Shown here: positions 1 to 6,530 of the stretch, piece after piece
How positions within the stretch are numbered: position 1 is the stretch's first letter
How the letters are laid out: each line of letters begins with the position of its first letter
Source: Deferribacteraceae bacterium
GTDB taxonomy: Bacteria; Chrysiogenota; Deferribacteres; Deferribacterales; JAISNW01
Direction: 5' to 3'
Length of the DNA: 7,003 bases
NCBI GenBank assembly: GCA_031276055.1
Contig: JAISNW010000121.1
Location: 1-7,003, forward strand
Notes under the pieces: model-generated
What the model saw: the letters and a program-made list of their open reading frames with translations, nothing else
Database searches by the model: none
Told to the model about the DNA's origin: nothing
Translations under genes and position numbers: made by a program

Positions 1-34
1 GAGAGAGAAAGAGAAAAAAGCGCATAAAACCTAC
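1..34 (-). terminator. Possible operon end: bulged stem plus T-rich tail
   Basis: On the minus strand, just after the stop of the GAF-like gene, the sequence turns T-rich, with six T at about 14-19 and then a CT-rich tract to the window edge. A small bulged stem can be drawn at 28-50 (AACC/GGTT plus CTT/AAG), partly within the coding end. This could be a weak intrinsic terminator, but the stem is AT-rich and the next gene is outside the window. Confidence 0.2.
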
Positions 35-601
35 TTATTTATAAAGGGTTGCTAAAAATTGAGATATAACCCTTACTATCTTCAATTCAGTTTCAGAAAA
101 TTTATTAAAGGAGCGTCTAACAAATAGCGCAACAACGGCGGAATTTTCCTGCAAGTCAACCATATAAGCGGCAAAGTTGCCTATAGAGCAAAAACCGGTG
201 GGCACATCGTCTGTTTCGGCATCCGTTAGGTGTGGGATAACCTCAAGGAATATATCCCTTCCCTTTTCAGAAGATAAGCCGTTTGTTTCCACAGAGTAGC
301 CGTTATCCCGCTGTTTCCAAAGGATTAGATCATCTGCTTCAAGTATATCCGCAGCAGAAGAGATTGAGCGCGCCTTTTCATCGCCGATAAAGCCCACCAA
401 CTTATCAAGCTGGCGCGTTAGTTTAGCAAGCTCATCATTTTTTTCGGCGATCTCCATATCTTTTAGATGGATAAGGTATTTATCCGCGCCAAAAACTCCC
501 TTTTCTTCTTTGGAAAAGGCGGCGGATATATCATCTCTTAACGCTGATACATAACCTTTTATCTTCCCTTTCATCTTATCATCGATAACATCATTATCCA
601 T
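35..601 (-). CDS. Uncharacterised coiled-coil protein with a GAF-like C-terminal domain
   Basis: I cannot name a family for this 188-residue soluble protein, which has no signal peptide or membrane segment. Residues about 43-70 are rich in charged residues with regularly spaced Leu/Ile/Met and look like a coiled coil. Residues about 78-186 resemble a divergent GAF fold: an ILEADDLILW strand near 86, a hydrophobic strand SAVVALFVRRSF near 154-165, and a closing helix FSETELKIVRVISQFLATL near 168-186, which is the usual way GAF domains end. No ligand-binding Cys or His cluster is evident. The frame is open from a GTG at 610, but that codon lies inside the Shine-Dalgarno sequence. ATG at 601, five bases after GAGGTGA, is the better start. 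The gene follows pheT directly and is probably translationally coupled to it. A dimeric sensor or scaffold role is inference only; DUF484-like proteins share this general layout but I see no direct match. Confidence 0.75.
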   Translation of the reverse strand: MDNDVIDDKMKGKIKGYVSALRDDISAAFSKEEKGVFGADKYLIHLKDMEIAEKNDELAKLTRQLDKLVGFIGDEKARSISSAADILEADDLILWKQRDNGYSVETNGLSSEKGRDIFLEVIPHLTDAETDDVPTGFCSIGNFAAYMVDLQENSAVVALFVRRSFNKFSETELKIVRVISQFLATLYK

Positions 602-606
602 AATTA

Positions 607-613
607 TCACCTC
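607..613 (-). promoter_or_regulatory. Ribosome-binding site overlapping the pheT stop codon
   Basis: On the minus strand this reads GAGGTGA and lies five bases before ATG at 601. Its last three bases are the TGA stop of pheT. Ribosomes finishing pheT therefore end on the initiation signal of the next gene, which suggests translational coupling. It also argues against the GTG at 610, which is part of the same element. Confidence 0.7.
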
Positions 614-2973
614 AATCTAGCGTTAAACTCAGCGGCGGCCCTGCTTTCTGCCTCGTAGAGCAGAGGATTTATCTCTTCATCTGTAAGGGTTTTATCAGGC
701 GATGAGAAAAAGATGCGGAAAGTTAAGCTCTTTTCTCTATTGGAAGCTAAACCTTCTCCAGAGTAAATATCAAAGAGCACTACAGCCTGCACTAATGGAG
801 ATATCCCTGATATAAGCCCTCTTAGATTCTCTGCAGGCAGAGCAATATCTACAACCAGCGATATATCTTTGTAAACTGAAGGGAAACGAGAAAAACGTTT
901 ATATGGGGGGTGTTCAACTCCTAAAGAGAATAGGAAGGATAGATCTAACTCAGTAAAGTATACTTCGGCTTTAAGATCAAGCGCTGCTGCAATATTTGGG
1001 TGCAGAGCGCCGATAAAGCCCGCCCTATCTTTACCTATAAAGATGTCCGCTGATTTACCCGGATGAAGGCAGCCTAACTTAGAGGGGATATAGCTAGGTG
1101 TTAATCTTAGCTTTGCAAAGATATTGCTGCAAACCCCTTTGAGATAATAAAAGTTATCATAAGCGCCGCCCGGCGCCCAGTTTAATGGGATAAAACCGCC
1201 TATGAACCCAAAAGCAAGGTGGAGAGGCTCTAAACGCGATCTATCGGTTTTCTGAAAAACTGATCCTATCTCAAAAAGCCTTATGGAACGTTCACCCTGA
1301 TTCCAATTATGCTCCAATGTTTTAATAAGAGAGGGGAATATATACGTCCTAAGAGCGTTCATATCGTTAGAGAGCGGGTTAATAAGGTATACCAACTCTC
1401 TAGTATCGCAAAAATCCGCCAGATAGCTGTCGGGGAGAAAAGAATAGTTTATGCACTCGTTGAAACCTGAATTTATCAGAAGTTCTCTCAACTCGCCCTC
1501 TCGGTTTAACTTCTCTTTTGCGCTCTTTGGGGAAAATGAAGGAAGCCTTGAAGGGATGCGCTCTATCCCATACAGACGGGCAATCTCTTCAGCTATATCT
1601 GCAACATGCTTTATATCGTTTCGGTAGGAAGGAACAATAACCGCTGCAGTTGCATCCTCTTTAAGAAACCCTTTAATATTAAGCCTTCCAAGCAACGTTA
1701 GTATATGATCGGCTGAAAGCTCTAAACCTATTAAACTATTTACCTTTGAAATGGAGAAGTTAAAGGTTCGGCTCTCAGGCGGCTGCTCTCCTGCGGTAAG
1801 AGCGCCTGCTAAAACCGTTCCTCCGCATATATCAGAAAATAAAGATGCGGCGTAATCAAGGATAGAACGGCTCCTCCCAAAATCCATCCCCCTTATATAT
1901 CTATAGGCGGAATCGGTGTTCATCCCCAGCTTTCTGGAGGTTAGAGAGATAGATGCAGGGTTGAAACAGGCGCATTCAAGGAATATATCTGTTGTTGCAT
2001 CGTTGATCCCGGAGTATTCCCCGCCCATGACGCCCGCTATAGCAAGAGTTTTGCTATGATCTGCAATAACAGCGACTGACGCGTCTAGGTCGCGAACTTT
2101 TCCGTCTAATGTGGTGAACTTCTCTGCCTCCGCCGCCCTGCGGACAACAATTCCTCTATCTATAACCTTTAGATCAAAAGCGTGCAGCGGCTGCCCGTAT
2201 TCTAACATCACATAGTTGGTTATATCTACAACATTGTTGAGCGGGCGCATCCCCGCACTCTTTATCCTATTCTGCATCCATAGCGGAGAAGGGGCTAATT
2301 TCACCCCTTTGATGATTCGAGCTGTATAATAGGGGCAGCTTTCGACGTCTTTAGTTGCCGCAGTGTAGGCAGATATTTCGCCCATATCCTCTTCGCTGAC
2401 AACAAAAGGGTTAAAATGGAGCTCTCGTTCAAAGAGGGCTGAAACTTCCCTAGCGATCCCATATATACAGAGGCAGTCGCCTCTATTGGGCGTAATTGCT
2501 ATATCTAATATTATATCTTCTATCCCCAAAAGCTCATTTAAGTTGGCGTCAAGCGGTGTATCAGGGGGAAGTTCGATGATTCCAGCATGATCTTCTGAAA
2601 GCCCTAACTCTTTTTCAGAGCATAGCATCCCTTCAGATTTCACGCCCCGCAAAACCCCCTCTTTTATCTTTACGCCGCCTATCTCTGCACCGATATGGGC
2701 TAACACTGTAATTAAGCCCGCGCGGGCGTTGGGTGCGCCGCAGACAACGTTATGCCTGCCTTTGCCGTCAAAAACTTTACAGAGGTGGAGTTTTTTTGCG
2801 TTGGGATGCTCCTGCACCTCTTCAATTATGGCGGCGGATATAGCTTCTATAGGGTTCTTGCGCTCTATTCCCTCTACCTCAAGCCCTGCCATGGTGAGCC
2901 TATGGGCGATATCCTCCGGAGATAGATCTGATATATTTACATAGCTTTTTAACCAATTTAAGCTAACTCTCAT
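607..2973 (-). CDS. pheT: Phenylalanyl-tRNA synthetase beta subunit
   Basis: PheT pairs with PheS in the cytoplasmic alpha2-beta2 enzyme that charges tRNA(Phe) with phenylalanine. The 788-residue length is normal for the full bacterial form and all expected domains appear in order. An OB-fold tRNA-binding (EMAP-type) domain spans about 39-150 (HPNAKKLHLCKV, VVCGAPN, GVKSEGMLCSEKELGL). A B3/B4 editing domain follows at about 205-375 (RPLNNVVDITNYVMLEYGQPLHAFD, IAGVMGGEYSGI). B5 lies at about 400-475, where D453, D459, E462 and E463 in RNDIKHVADIAEEIARLYG match the conserved acidic residues that coordinate magnesium. The catalytic-like core is at about 480-690 (NPLSNDMNALRTYIFPSL, RLFEIGSVF). 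A ferredoxin-fold anticodon-binding domain occupies about 694-788 (FSRFPSVYKDISLVVD). Start ATG at 2973 has GGAG at 2980-2983 with a seven-base spacer. The gene is 11 bases downstream of pheS. No truncation or missing domain is seen. Confidence 0.97.
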   Translation of the reverse strand: MRVSLNWLKSYVNISDLSPEDIAHRLTMAGLEVEGIERKNPIEAISAAIIEEVQEHPNAKKLHLCKVFDGKGRHNVVCGAPNARAGLITVLAHIGAEIGGVKIKEGVLRGVKSEGMLCSEKELGLSEDHAGIIELPPDTPLDANLNELLGIEDIILDIAITPNRGDCLCIYGIAREVSALFERELHFNPFVVSEEDMGEISAYTAATKDVESCPYYTARIIKGVKLAPSPLWMQNRIKSAGMRPLNNVVDITNYVMLEYGQPLHAFDLKVIDRGIVVRRAAEAEKFTTLDGKVRDLDASVAVIADHSKTLAIAGVMGGEYSGINDATTDIFLECACFNPASISLTSRKLGMNTDSAYRYIRGMDFGRSRSILDYAASLFSDICGGTVLAGALTAGEQPPESRTFNFSISKVNSLIGLELSADHILTLLGRLNIKGFLKEDATAAVIVPSYRNDIKHVADIAEEIARLYGIERIPSRLPSFSPKSAKEKLNREGELRELLINSGFNECINYSFLPDSYLADFCDTRELVYLINPLSNDMNALRTYIFPSLIKTLEHNWNQGERSIRLFEIGSVFQKTDRSRLEPLHLAFGFIGGFIPLNWAPGGAYDNFYYLKGVCSNIFAKLRLTPSYIPSKLGCLHPGKSADIFIGKDRAGFIGALHPNIAAALDLKAEVYFTELDLSFLFSLGVEHPPYKRFSRFPSVYKDISLVVDIALPAENLRGLISGISPLVQAVVLFDIYSGEGLASNREKSLTFRIFFSSPDKTLTDEEINPLLYEAESRAAAEFNARLR

Positions 2974-2984
2974 TGTTATCTCCG

Positions 2985-3998
2985 TTAGAACTGGTTCAGA
3001 AATTTTAGGTGGTTTTCAAAGAAGAGGCGGATGTCATCAATACCATATTTAAGCATGGCGATCCTTTCAACCCCCATCCCGAAGGCGAAACCGCTGAACT
3101 TATTATAATCCAGCCGAACAGCATCAAAGACCTCAGGTGCAACCATCCCGCACCCGCCTATTTCAAGCCATCCAGCGCCTTTACAGACTCTGCACCCGCC
3201 GCCGGAGCATATGGAGCAGCCCATATCTACCTCCATAGACGGTTCTGTAAAGGGAAAGTAGCTAGCCCTGAAACGCACAGGAACATCAGAACCGAATAGC
3301 GCCTTGACAAAGTGCTCCAATGTGCCTTTAAGCTCCCCCATAGAGATATTTTCATCTATATAGAGCCCTTCAACTTGGTGGAACATGGGGGAGTGCGTTA
3401 CATCATAATCAGAGCGGTAAACCTTGCCAGGGGCTATAATGCGGATAGGTGGTTTACAGGCAAGCATCGTTCTTATCTGCACAGGCGATGTATGCGTGCG
3501 CAGCACCTCGTAATCAGAAACATAAAAGGTATCCTGCATATCTCGGGCGGGGTGGCCGTAGGGCATATTGAGGGCTTCAAAATTATAGTAATCAAGCTCT
3601 ACTTCGGGGCCGGTTGCTTTTAGATAACCTATTGAGGCAAAAAAAGCCGAAATCTCGCCCGCCGTTTTATTAATTATATGCTCCCGCCCGATAGGGAGGG
3701 TTAAGCCGGGCAAGGTAACGTCAATCTGCTCCGAAATGAGCTTCTCTGAGAGCTCACGCTCTTTAAGGGAGCTCTCCTTATCGTCATAAGCGGCGCTAAA
3801 CTCATTTCGCAGCTTGCCGATCTCAAAACCCGCTATAGGCTTTTCTTCAGAGGGCAGCTTTGCTAGAGCTTTATTTAACTCTGAGATTACCCCTTTTTTA
3901 CCTATATACTTAACTTTTACCGCATAAAGCGCGTCTAAAGAAGAGCTGGCTGCAACCTCTTTTAAGAAACTTTCGCGGATCGGTTCGTAATTATCCAT
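2985..3998 (-). CDS. pheS: Phenylalanyl-tRNA synthetase alpha subunit
   Basis: PheS is the catalytic class II subunit that activates Phe and transfers it to tRNA(Phe). Numbered from the start chosen here it has 337 residues, close to the usual 330-345. Residues about 1-90 form the helical N-terminal arm. Motif 1 is around 125-160 (ATGPEVELDYYNFEALNMP, GHPARDMQDTFYV). Motif 2 runs from about 166 (LRTHTSPVQIRTM) to 211 (GKVYRSDYDVTHSPMFHQVEGL). FPFTEPS at 248-254 and motif 3 at 303-337 (GFAFGMGVERIAMLKYGIDDIR) complete the active site. A305, in GFAFG, is the small residue that shapes the Phe pocket in this family. C261, C264, C269 and C272 form a CX2CX4CX2C cluster seen in many bacterial PheS proteins. 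The frame stays open to an ATG at 4106, but those 36 extra residues are hydrophobic and unlike PheS. ATG at 3998 gives the family N-terminus. Neither start has a well-spaced Shine-Dalgarno: GGGG at 4013-4016 is 14 bases away. Confidence 0.95.
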   Translation of the reverse strand: MDNYEPIRESFLKEVAASSSLDALYAVKVKYIGKKGVISELNKALAKLPSEEKPIAGFEIGKLRNEFSAAYDDKESSLKERELSEKLISEQIDVTLPGLTLPIGREHIINKTAGEISAFFASIGYLKATGPEVELDYYNFEALNMPYGHPARDMQDTFYVSDYEVLRTHTSPVQIRTMLACKPPIRIIAPGKVYRSDYDVTHSPMFHQVEGLYIDENISMGELKGTLEHFVKALFGSDVPVRFRASYFPFTEPSMEVDMGCSICSGGGCRVCKGAGWLEIGGCGMVAPEVFDAVRLDYNKFSGFAFGMGVERIAMLKYGIDDIRLFFENHLKFLNQF

Positions 3999-4033
3999 AA
4001 AATCGTCATCATCCCCAAAATTAACAGGTTGAT

Positions 4034-4042
4034 ATACTAGCA
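4034..4042 (-). promoter_or_regulatory. Possible extended -10 promoter element for the pheST operon
   Basis: On the minus strand this reads TGCTAGTAT, an extended -10 (TGN followed by a TATAAT-like hexamer). Transcription would start near 4026-4028, leaving a leader of about 30 bases before ATG at 3998. That fits the shorter pheS start and would make the upstream ATG at 4106 untranscribed from this promoter. No good -35 box is present at the expected distance (TGTTTA at 4057-4062), so the call rests on the -10 alone. Confidence 0.3.
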
Positions 4043-4135
4043 GAAAAATCTTTGAATAAACAGATAAATATGTTAATTTGGCAACAAAGTGTAATATGCC
4101 TTCCATTTTTTAAGCTATGAAACGAAAAATATTGA

Positions 4136-4285
4136 AACATTTTACATATAGGCGTGGTCAGCTTTACCAATGGAAATTCCTCCCTTGTTGTCCATAACAT
4201 AGGAGGCGGCGCAAAAGAAGAGGATGTTCTGCGCAACGGGGAGATTATAGCTCATATCAGGGTAAATGAGGATTTGCTGCGGTAA
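4136..4285 (+). pseudogene. C-terminal remnant of a DUF1287-family protein
   Basis: This stretch encodes 49 residues followed by TAA, bounded upstream in frame by a TGA at 4133. The peptide carries LHIGVVS, then LVVHNIGGGAKEEDVL, then an IIAHIR ending. From memory, this order and spacing match the end of DUF1287 proteins (about 200 residues; E. coli YijF is a member), where an L-x-HIGI(V/I)S segment is followed by a V(I)HNIG-G-x-x-EED-L block and a final GHYR. There is no start codon or ribosome-binding site, and the upstream DNA soon becomes the opposite-strand pheS gene, so roughly three quarters of the gene is missing. The other plus-strand frames of 3999-4135 show no continuation, so a simple frameshift does not explain it. 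It is best read as the leftover 3' end of a gene removed by deletion or rearrangement next to pheS. The family match should be confirmed by a profile search. Confidence 0.6.
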
Positions 4286-4301
4286 TATGCACGTTTGCCG
4301 T

Positions 4302-4354
4302 ACTAACCTCTTGCTTTTAGCTGCTAAATTAATTATTATTAATCTGTGGTTAGT
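4302..4354. repeat. Nested inverted repeats in AT-rich intergenic DNA
   Basis: Three dyads are visible. The outer arms ACTAACC (4302-4308) and GGTTAGT (4348-4354) are perfect 7-base complements 39 bases apart. Inside is a 13-base palindrome, TTTAGC-T-GCTAAA (4316-4328). Next to it, ATTAAT occurs twice (4328-4333 and 4338-4343) around TATT; each copy is itself palindromic. The structure could be a repressor operator, a folded 5' or 3' RNA element, or a relic of a small repeat. The outer arms are short for so long a loop, so chance cannot be excluded. Confidence 0.4.
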
Positions 4355-4490
4355 TTACCTTTGTAGTGTTTATCTCTTTTTTTGATAATTGCGTCTGCGC
4401 CATTTTTGCCCAGCTCCAGTAGATTTAAGCGCCGTTAAAAAAGTAAAATCGAGAATATGTTGCTAGACAGAGTATTTATACAGAATATGT

Positions 4491-4495
4491 GAGGG
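4491..4495 (+). promoter_or_regulatory. Ribosome-binding site that selects a TTG start for trmB
   Basis: GAGGG is followed after five bases (CTCAT) by TTG at 4501. The longer in-frame alternative, GTG at 4489, has no Shine-Dalgarno upstream and overlaps this element. The TTG is therefore the more likely start. Confidence 0.55.
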
Positions 4496-4500
4496 CTCAT

Positions 4501-5211
4501 TTGACAGAATTCTTCCCTCGTTCCTACCGGCAGGGCGGCATCCGCTATGGGCAGCTCCTAAAGAACGGCTCTAATAGATTAAAGCTGGATTTCAGCGACG
4601 GCGTCTCTATTTGCGCCGCGCCTATATGGGAGCTTTTAAGCAATAACAGCAATTTTGATTTTCTTGATCTTTATGAAATCTTTGGACGGCAGGGAGAGTT
4701 GAATGTGGAGATAGGGATAGGCAATGGAGATTTTATCGTCCACAGCGCCCATACAGGCGGGAATTGGCTAGGCTTTGAACCTGTTAAGGAGTTCTTCCTA
4801 AAAGCTGTCAAAAAGGTTAAGCAGGCGGAGCTTTGCAATGTACGTCTCATCCAATTTGATGCAGAGCCTTTTGTTAGACTCCTCCCCTTAAATTCTGTCC
4901 ACACATTTTATCTAAATTTTCCTGATCCATGGCCTAAGCAGAGGCACAAAAAACGGCGGCTCTTGAAAAGCTGGTTTATAGAATTGTTGAGCGATAGACT
5001 TGCTAAGGAGGGAAGAATTATAGTTCTCACCGACCATCAGGATTATGCTGAAGAGATTTTGGCAAATTTTAAGGAGGTAAAAACTCTTGCATCCGAGAGT
5101 ATAGGGGGGTATTCCAGCCAAGCGGATGGGTATTACCAAACAAAGTATTTTAAGAAGTTTGCCAAATGTGGTAAACTGTTCTACTTTAACTATAAATTGG
5201 TGGATATATGA
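4501..5211 (+). CDS. trmB: tRNA (guanine-N7-)-methyltransferase
   Basis: TrmB methylates N7 of G46 in the variable loop of tRNA, using S-adenosylmethionine. It is a cytoplasmic Rossmann-fold enzyme. Numbered from the TTG start it has 236 residues, a little longer than the common 210-220 because of about 65 residues before the fold, which lack a recognised motif. The SAM-binding motif EIGIGNG is at 70-76, with the acidic end of strand 2 in GFE (91-93) and FDAE near 119-122. The family signature FPDPWPKQRHKKRRL occupies about 140-154 and contains the residues expected to bind tRNA and the target guanine. TD at 177-178 and the C-terminal TKY...FAKCGKLFY (from 214) are also typical. The start is TTG because GAGGG lies five bases upstream; GTG at 4489 would add four residues. 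The stop overlaps the nfeD start as ATGA. It is divergent from pheST, with the DUF1287 remnant between. Confidence 0.93.
   Translation: MTEFFPRSYRQGGIRYGQLLKNGSNRLKLDFSDGVSICAAPIWELLSNNSNFDFLDLYEIFGRQGELNVEIGIGNGDFIVHSAHTGGNWLGFEPVKEFFLKAVKKVKQAELCNVRLIQFDAEPFVRLLPLNSVHTFYLNFPDPWPKQRHKKRRLLKSWFIELLSDRLAKEGRIIVLTDHQDYAEEILANFKEVKTLASESIGGYSSQADGYYQTKYFKKFAKCGKLFYFNYKLVDI
5199..5203 (+). promoter_or_regulatory. Ribosome-binding site of nfeD within the trmB 3' end
   Basis: GGTGG lies four bases before ATG at 5208 and is still inside trmB coding sequence. With the ATGA overlap it supports coupled translation of the two genes and fixes the nfeD start, from which a clean signal peptide begins. Confidence 0.5.
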
Positions 5212-6479
5212 AAAGTTTCCTCTCTATTTTAGCCCTCCTTCTGATAGTTTCAACCGCAACTGCACAGGAGGATAATAAGAGTGCACCGCTTAGGCAGACT
5301 GCTGAGGTTTATTTTCTGAAGGTTGATGGAATAATCAGTTCAGGCACTCATAAATACATAAAGAAAGCTATAGACAACGCTGTAAAAAGCGATGCCGCCG
5401 CCCTTGTTATAAAATTGAATACGCCGGGCGGCTTGCTCGAAGCCACTAGGAATATAGTTCAAGAGATACTTGCAAGCCCAATTCCAATCGTGGTTTATGT
5501 CGCCCCATCGGCTTCTCGAGCGGGTTCTGCAGGCGCGTTTATTACTTTAGCGGCAAATTACGCTATCATGGCGGATGGCACAAGTATTGGCGCGGCGCAC
5601 CCTGTATCCCTCTCAGGCAGCGATATTGAAGGGGATATGAGGGAGAAAGCCTTAAACGACACCACCAGCTTTATGCGCTCTATAGCGGAAAGCCGCGGGC
5701 GCAATATGGATGAAGCTATCCTAATGGTTACGCAATCAAAAAGTTTTACCGCTTCAGAGGCTTTGCGGGCAGGTATTATCGATGGGGTAATCCATAGTGA
5801 TGACGCCCTTTTAATGATGTTGGAGCAGGAACTTTCCATAGGAGCGTGCGTTAAAACAGAGATTGCCCCCAACATTCGCGAACGGTTAGGCTTCGCTCTA
5901 GCAAGCCCTGATCTCTTGGTTATCCTCTTTCTATTAGGGGCGCTTATGTTCTTTCTGGAATTTAAGATGCCTGGAACATTTGTTTTTGCGGGTATAGGGT
6001 TTATCTGCCTAATTCTCTTTTTGGTTGGCATAAATATAATCCCTGTCAACGGTATAGGGCTTTTACTTATCGTTTTGGGGATAGGGCTTCTGATTGGGGA
6101 GCTTTTTGTAACCAGTTTCGGCTTAATGGCATTGGCGGGAGTAGCATCCCTTGTGGGCGGGCTCTGGCTTCTTTTTGATACTGATAAAACTCAAGGAGTA
6201 ACCGTGTCTCTATCTCTTTTAATTGCGGTGGTGTTGACCACCGTTGCTGTAATTTTACTGCTTGGAAGGTTGATATTAAAAGATCACTTCAAAAAACCGA
6301 TGCTCGGTATGGCTAGCGTTATAGGGAAAAAAGCAGAGGTGCTTGCTTGGAACGGTTCAATGGGGCAGGTAAGAGTTCACGGCGAGATATGGAAAGCTGT
6401 TTCAGAGGAGAATTTTTCAGTTGGCGACGAAGCGGAGGTTGTAGAGGCCGACGACTTCTCCTTAAAGATAAAGAGGTAA
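5208..6479 (+). CDS. nfeD: Long-form NfeD: membrane-bound ClpP-class serine protease
   Basis: This 423-residue protein has the full NfeD1 layout. Residues 1-20 are a signal peptide (MKSFLSILALLL...ATAQ). Residues about 32-215 are a ClpP/SppA-like (crotonase-fold) protease domain outside the cytoplasmic membrane. NTPGG at 71-75 fits the oxyanion region, and Ser107 in RAGSAGAF is the likely nucleophile. Lys147 lies 40 residues later, close to the Ser97/Lys138 spacing of the Pyrococcus PH1510 protease, so it is the likely general base. IGAAHPV at 127-133 is also characteristic. About five membrane segments follow (roughly 235-252, 256-280, 282-300, 304-324, 333-354). Residues 368-423 form the NfeD OB fold (GKKAEVL, GQVRVHGEIWKAVSE, VGDEAEVVEADDFSLKI). 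Family members cleave hydrophobic stretches of stomatin-type proteins and are linked to membrane quality control; the substrate here is unknown. The gene overlaps trmB by four bases. No slipin/stomatin gene follows, because the next gene is convergent. Confidence 0.93.
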   Translation: MKSFLSILALLLIVSTATAQEDNKSAPLRQTAEVYFLKVDGIISSGTHKYIKKAIDNAVKSDAAALVIKLNTPGGLLEATRNIVQEILASPIPIVVYVAPSASRAGSAGAFITLAANYAIMADGTSIGAAHPVSLSGSDIEGDMREKALNDTTSFMRSIAESRGRNMDEAILMVTQSKSFTASEALRAGIIDGVIHSDDALLMMLEQELSIGACVKTEIAPNIRERLGFALASPDLLVILFLLGALMFFLEFKMPGTFVFAGIGFICLILFLVGINIIPVNGIGLLLIVLGIGLLIGELFVTSFGLMALAGVASLVGGLWLLFDTDKTQGVTVSLSLLIAVVLTTVAVILLLGRLILKDHFKKPMLGMASVIGKKAEVLAWNGSMGQVRVHGEIWKAVSEENFSVGDEAEVVEADDFSLKIKR

Positions 6480-6513
6480 CAGTTTGCGAGCCCCCTTCGC
6501 TTAAAACCTCTCT

Positions 6514-6529
6514 GCAAAAGGGAATTTGC
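6514..6529. terminator. Weak hairpin between convergent nfeD and the chemoreceptor gene
   Basis: GCAAA (6514-6518) and TTTGC (6525-6529) are perfect complements around a six-base loop. On the minus strand the hairpin directly follows the chemoreceptor stop and is followed, after AGAGAGG, by TTTT. There is no U-run on the plus side. A second small dyad, GCGA/TCGC (6486-6489 and 6497-6500), lies closer to nfeD. Both stems are short, so this is a plausible but weak shared terminator region. Confidence 0.25.
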
Positions 6530-6530
6530 C

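Larger units (their letters stand above)
4286..4500. other. Intergenic, AT-rich region upstream of trmB
   Basis: No gene is supported here on either strand. The region holds a cluster of inverted repeats (4302-4354), a run of seven T at 4377-4383, and the untranslated region and ribosome-binding site of trmB at its right end. TATTTA (4473-4478) and TATACA (4477-4482) are possible -10 boxes for trmB, but neither has a convincing -35 at normal spacing, so I do not place a promoter. Confidence 0.5.

Noticed and set aside
1..20. Purine-rich GA repeat at the left edge
   Set aside because: It is only about 20 bases of simple sequence cut by the window edge, too little to call a microsatellite or regulatory element beyond the possible T-rich terminator tail on the other strand.
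3009..3623. Two plus-strand open frames (96 and 103 codons) opposite pheS
   Set aside because: They lie antisense to strongly conserved PheS motifs, lack ribosome-binding sites, and their translations show no family features.
4021..4140. Minus-strand frame from ATG at 4140 encoding a 39-residue peptide with six Phe, suggestive of a Phe attenuation leader upstream of pheS
   Set aside because: There is no Shine-Dalgarno before the ATG, the Phe codons are scattered rather than consecutive, and no terminator/antiterminator hairpin with a U-run precedes pheS. AT-rich DNA gives Phe-rich translations by chance.
4355..4390. T-run at 4377-4383 as a terminator for the DUF1287 remnant
   Set aside because: No stable GC-containing stem lies immediately before the T-run. 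The nearest arms, GGT/ACC, are three bases long.
4339..4434. Minus-strand open stretch of 31 codons ending LGKNGADAII...HYKGKLTTD, which faintly resembles the C-terminus of a dehydrogenase
   Set aside because: It is too short, has no start or ribosome-binding site, and I could not match an ordered set of family motifs. The Lys-rich content is expected from the A-rich strand.
5558..6049. Minus-strand open frame of 163 codons opposite nfeD
   Set aside because: It is antisense to conserved NfeD protease and membrane segments. Its Arg/Pro/Ser-rich translation is typical of a shadow frame.
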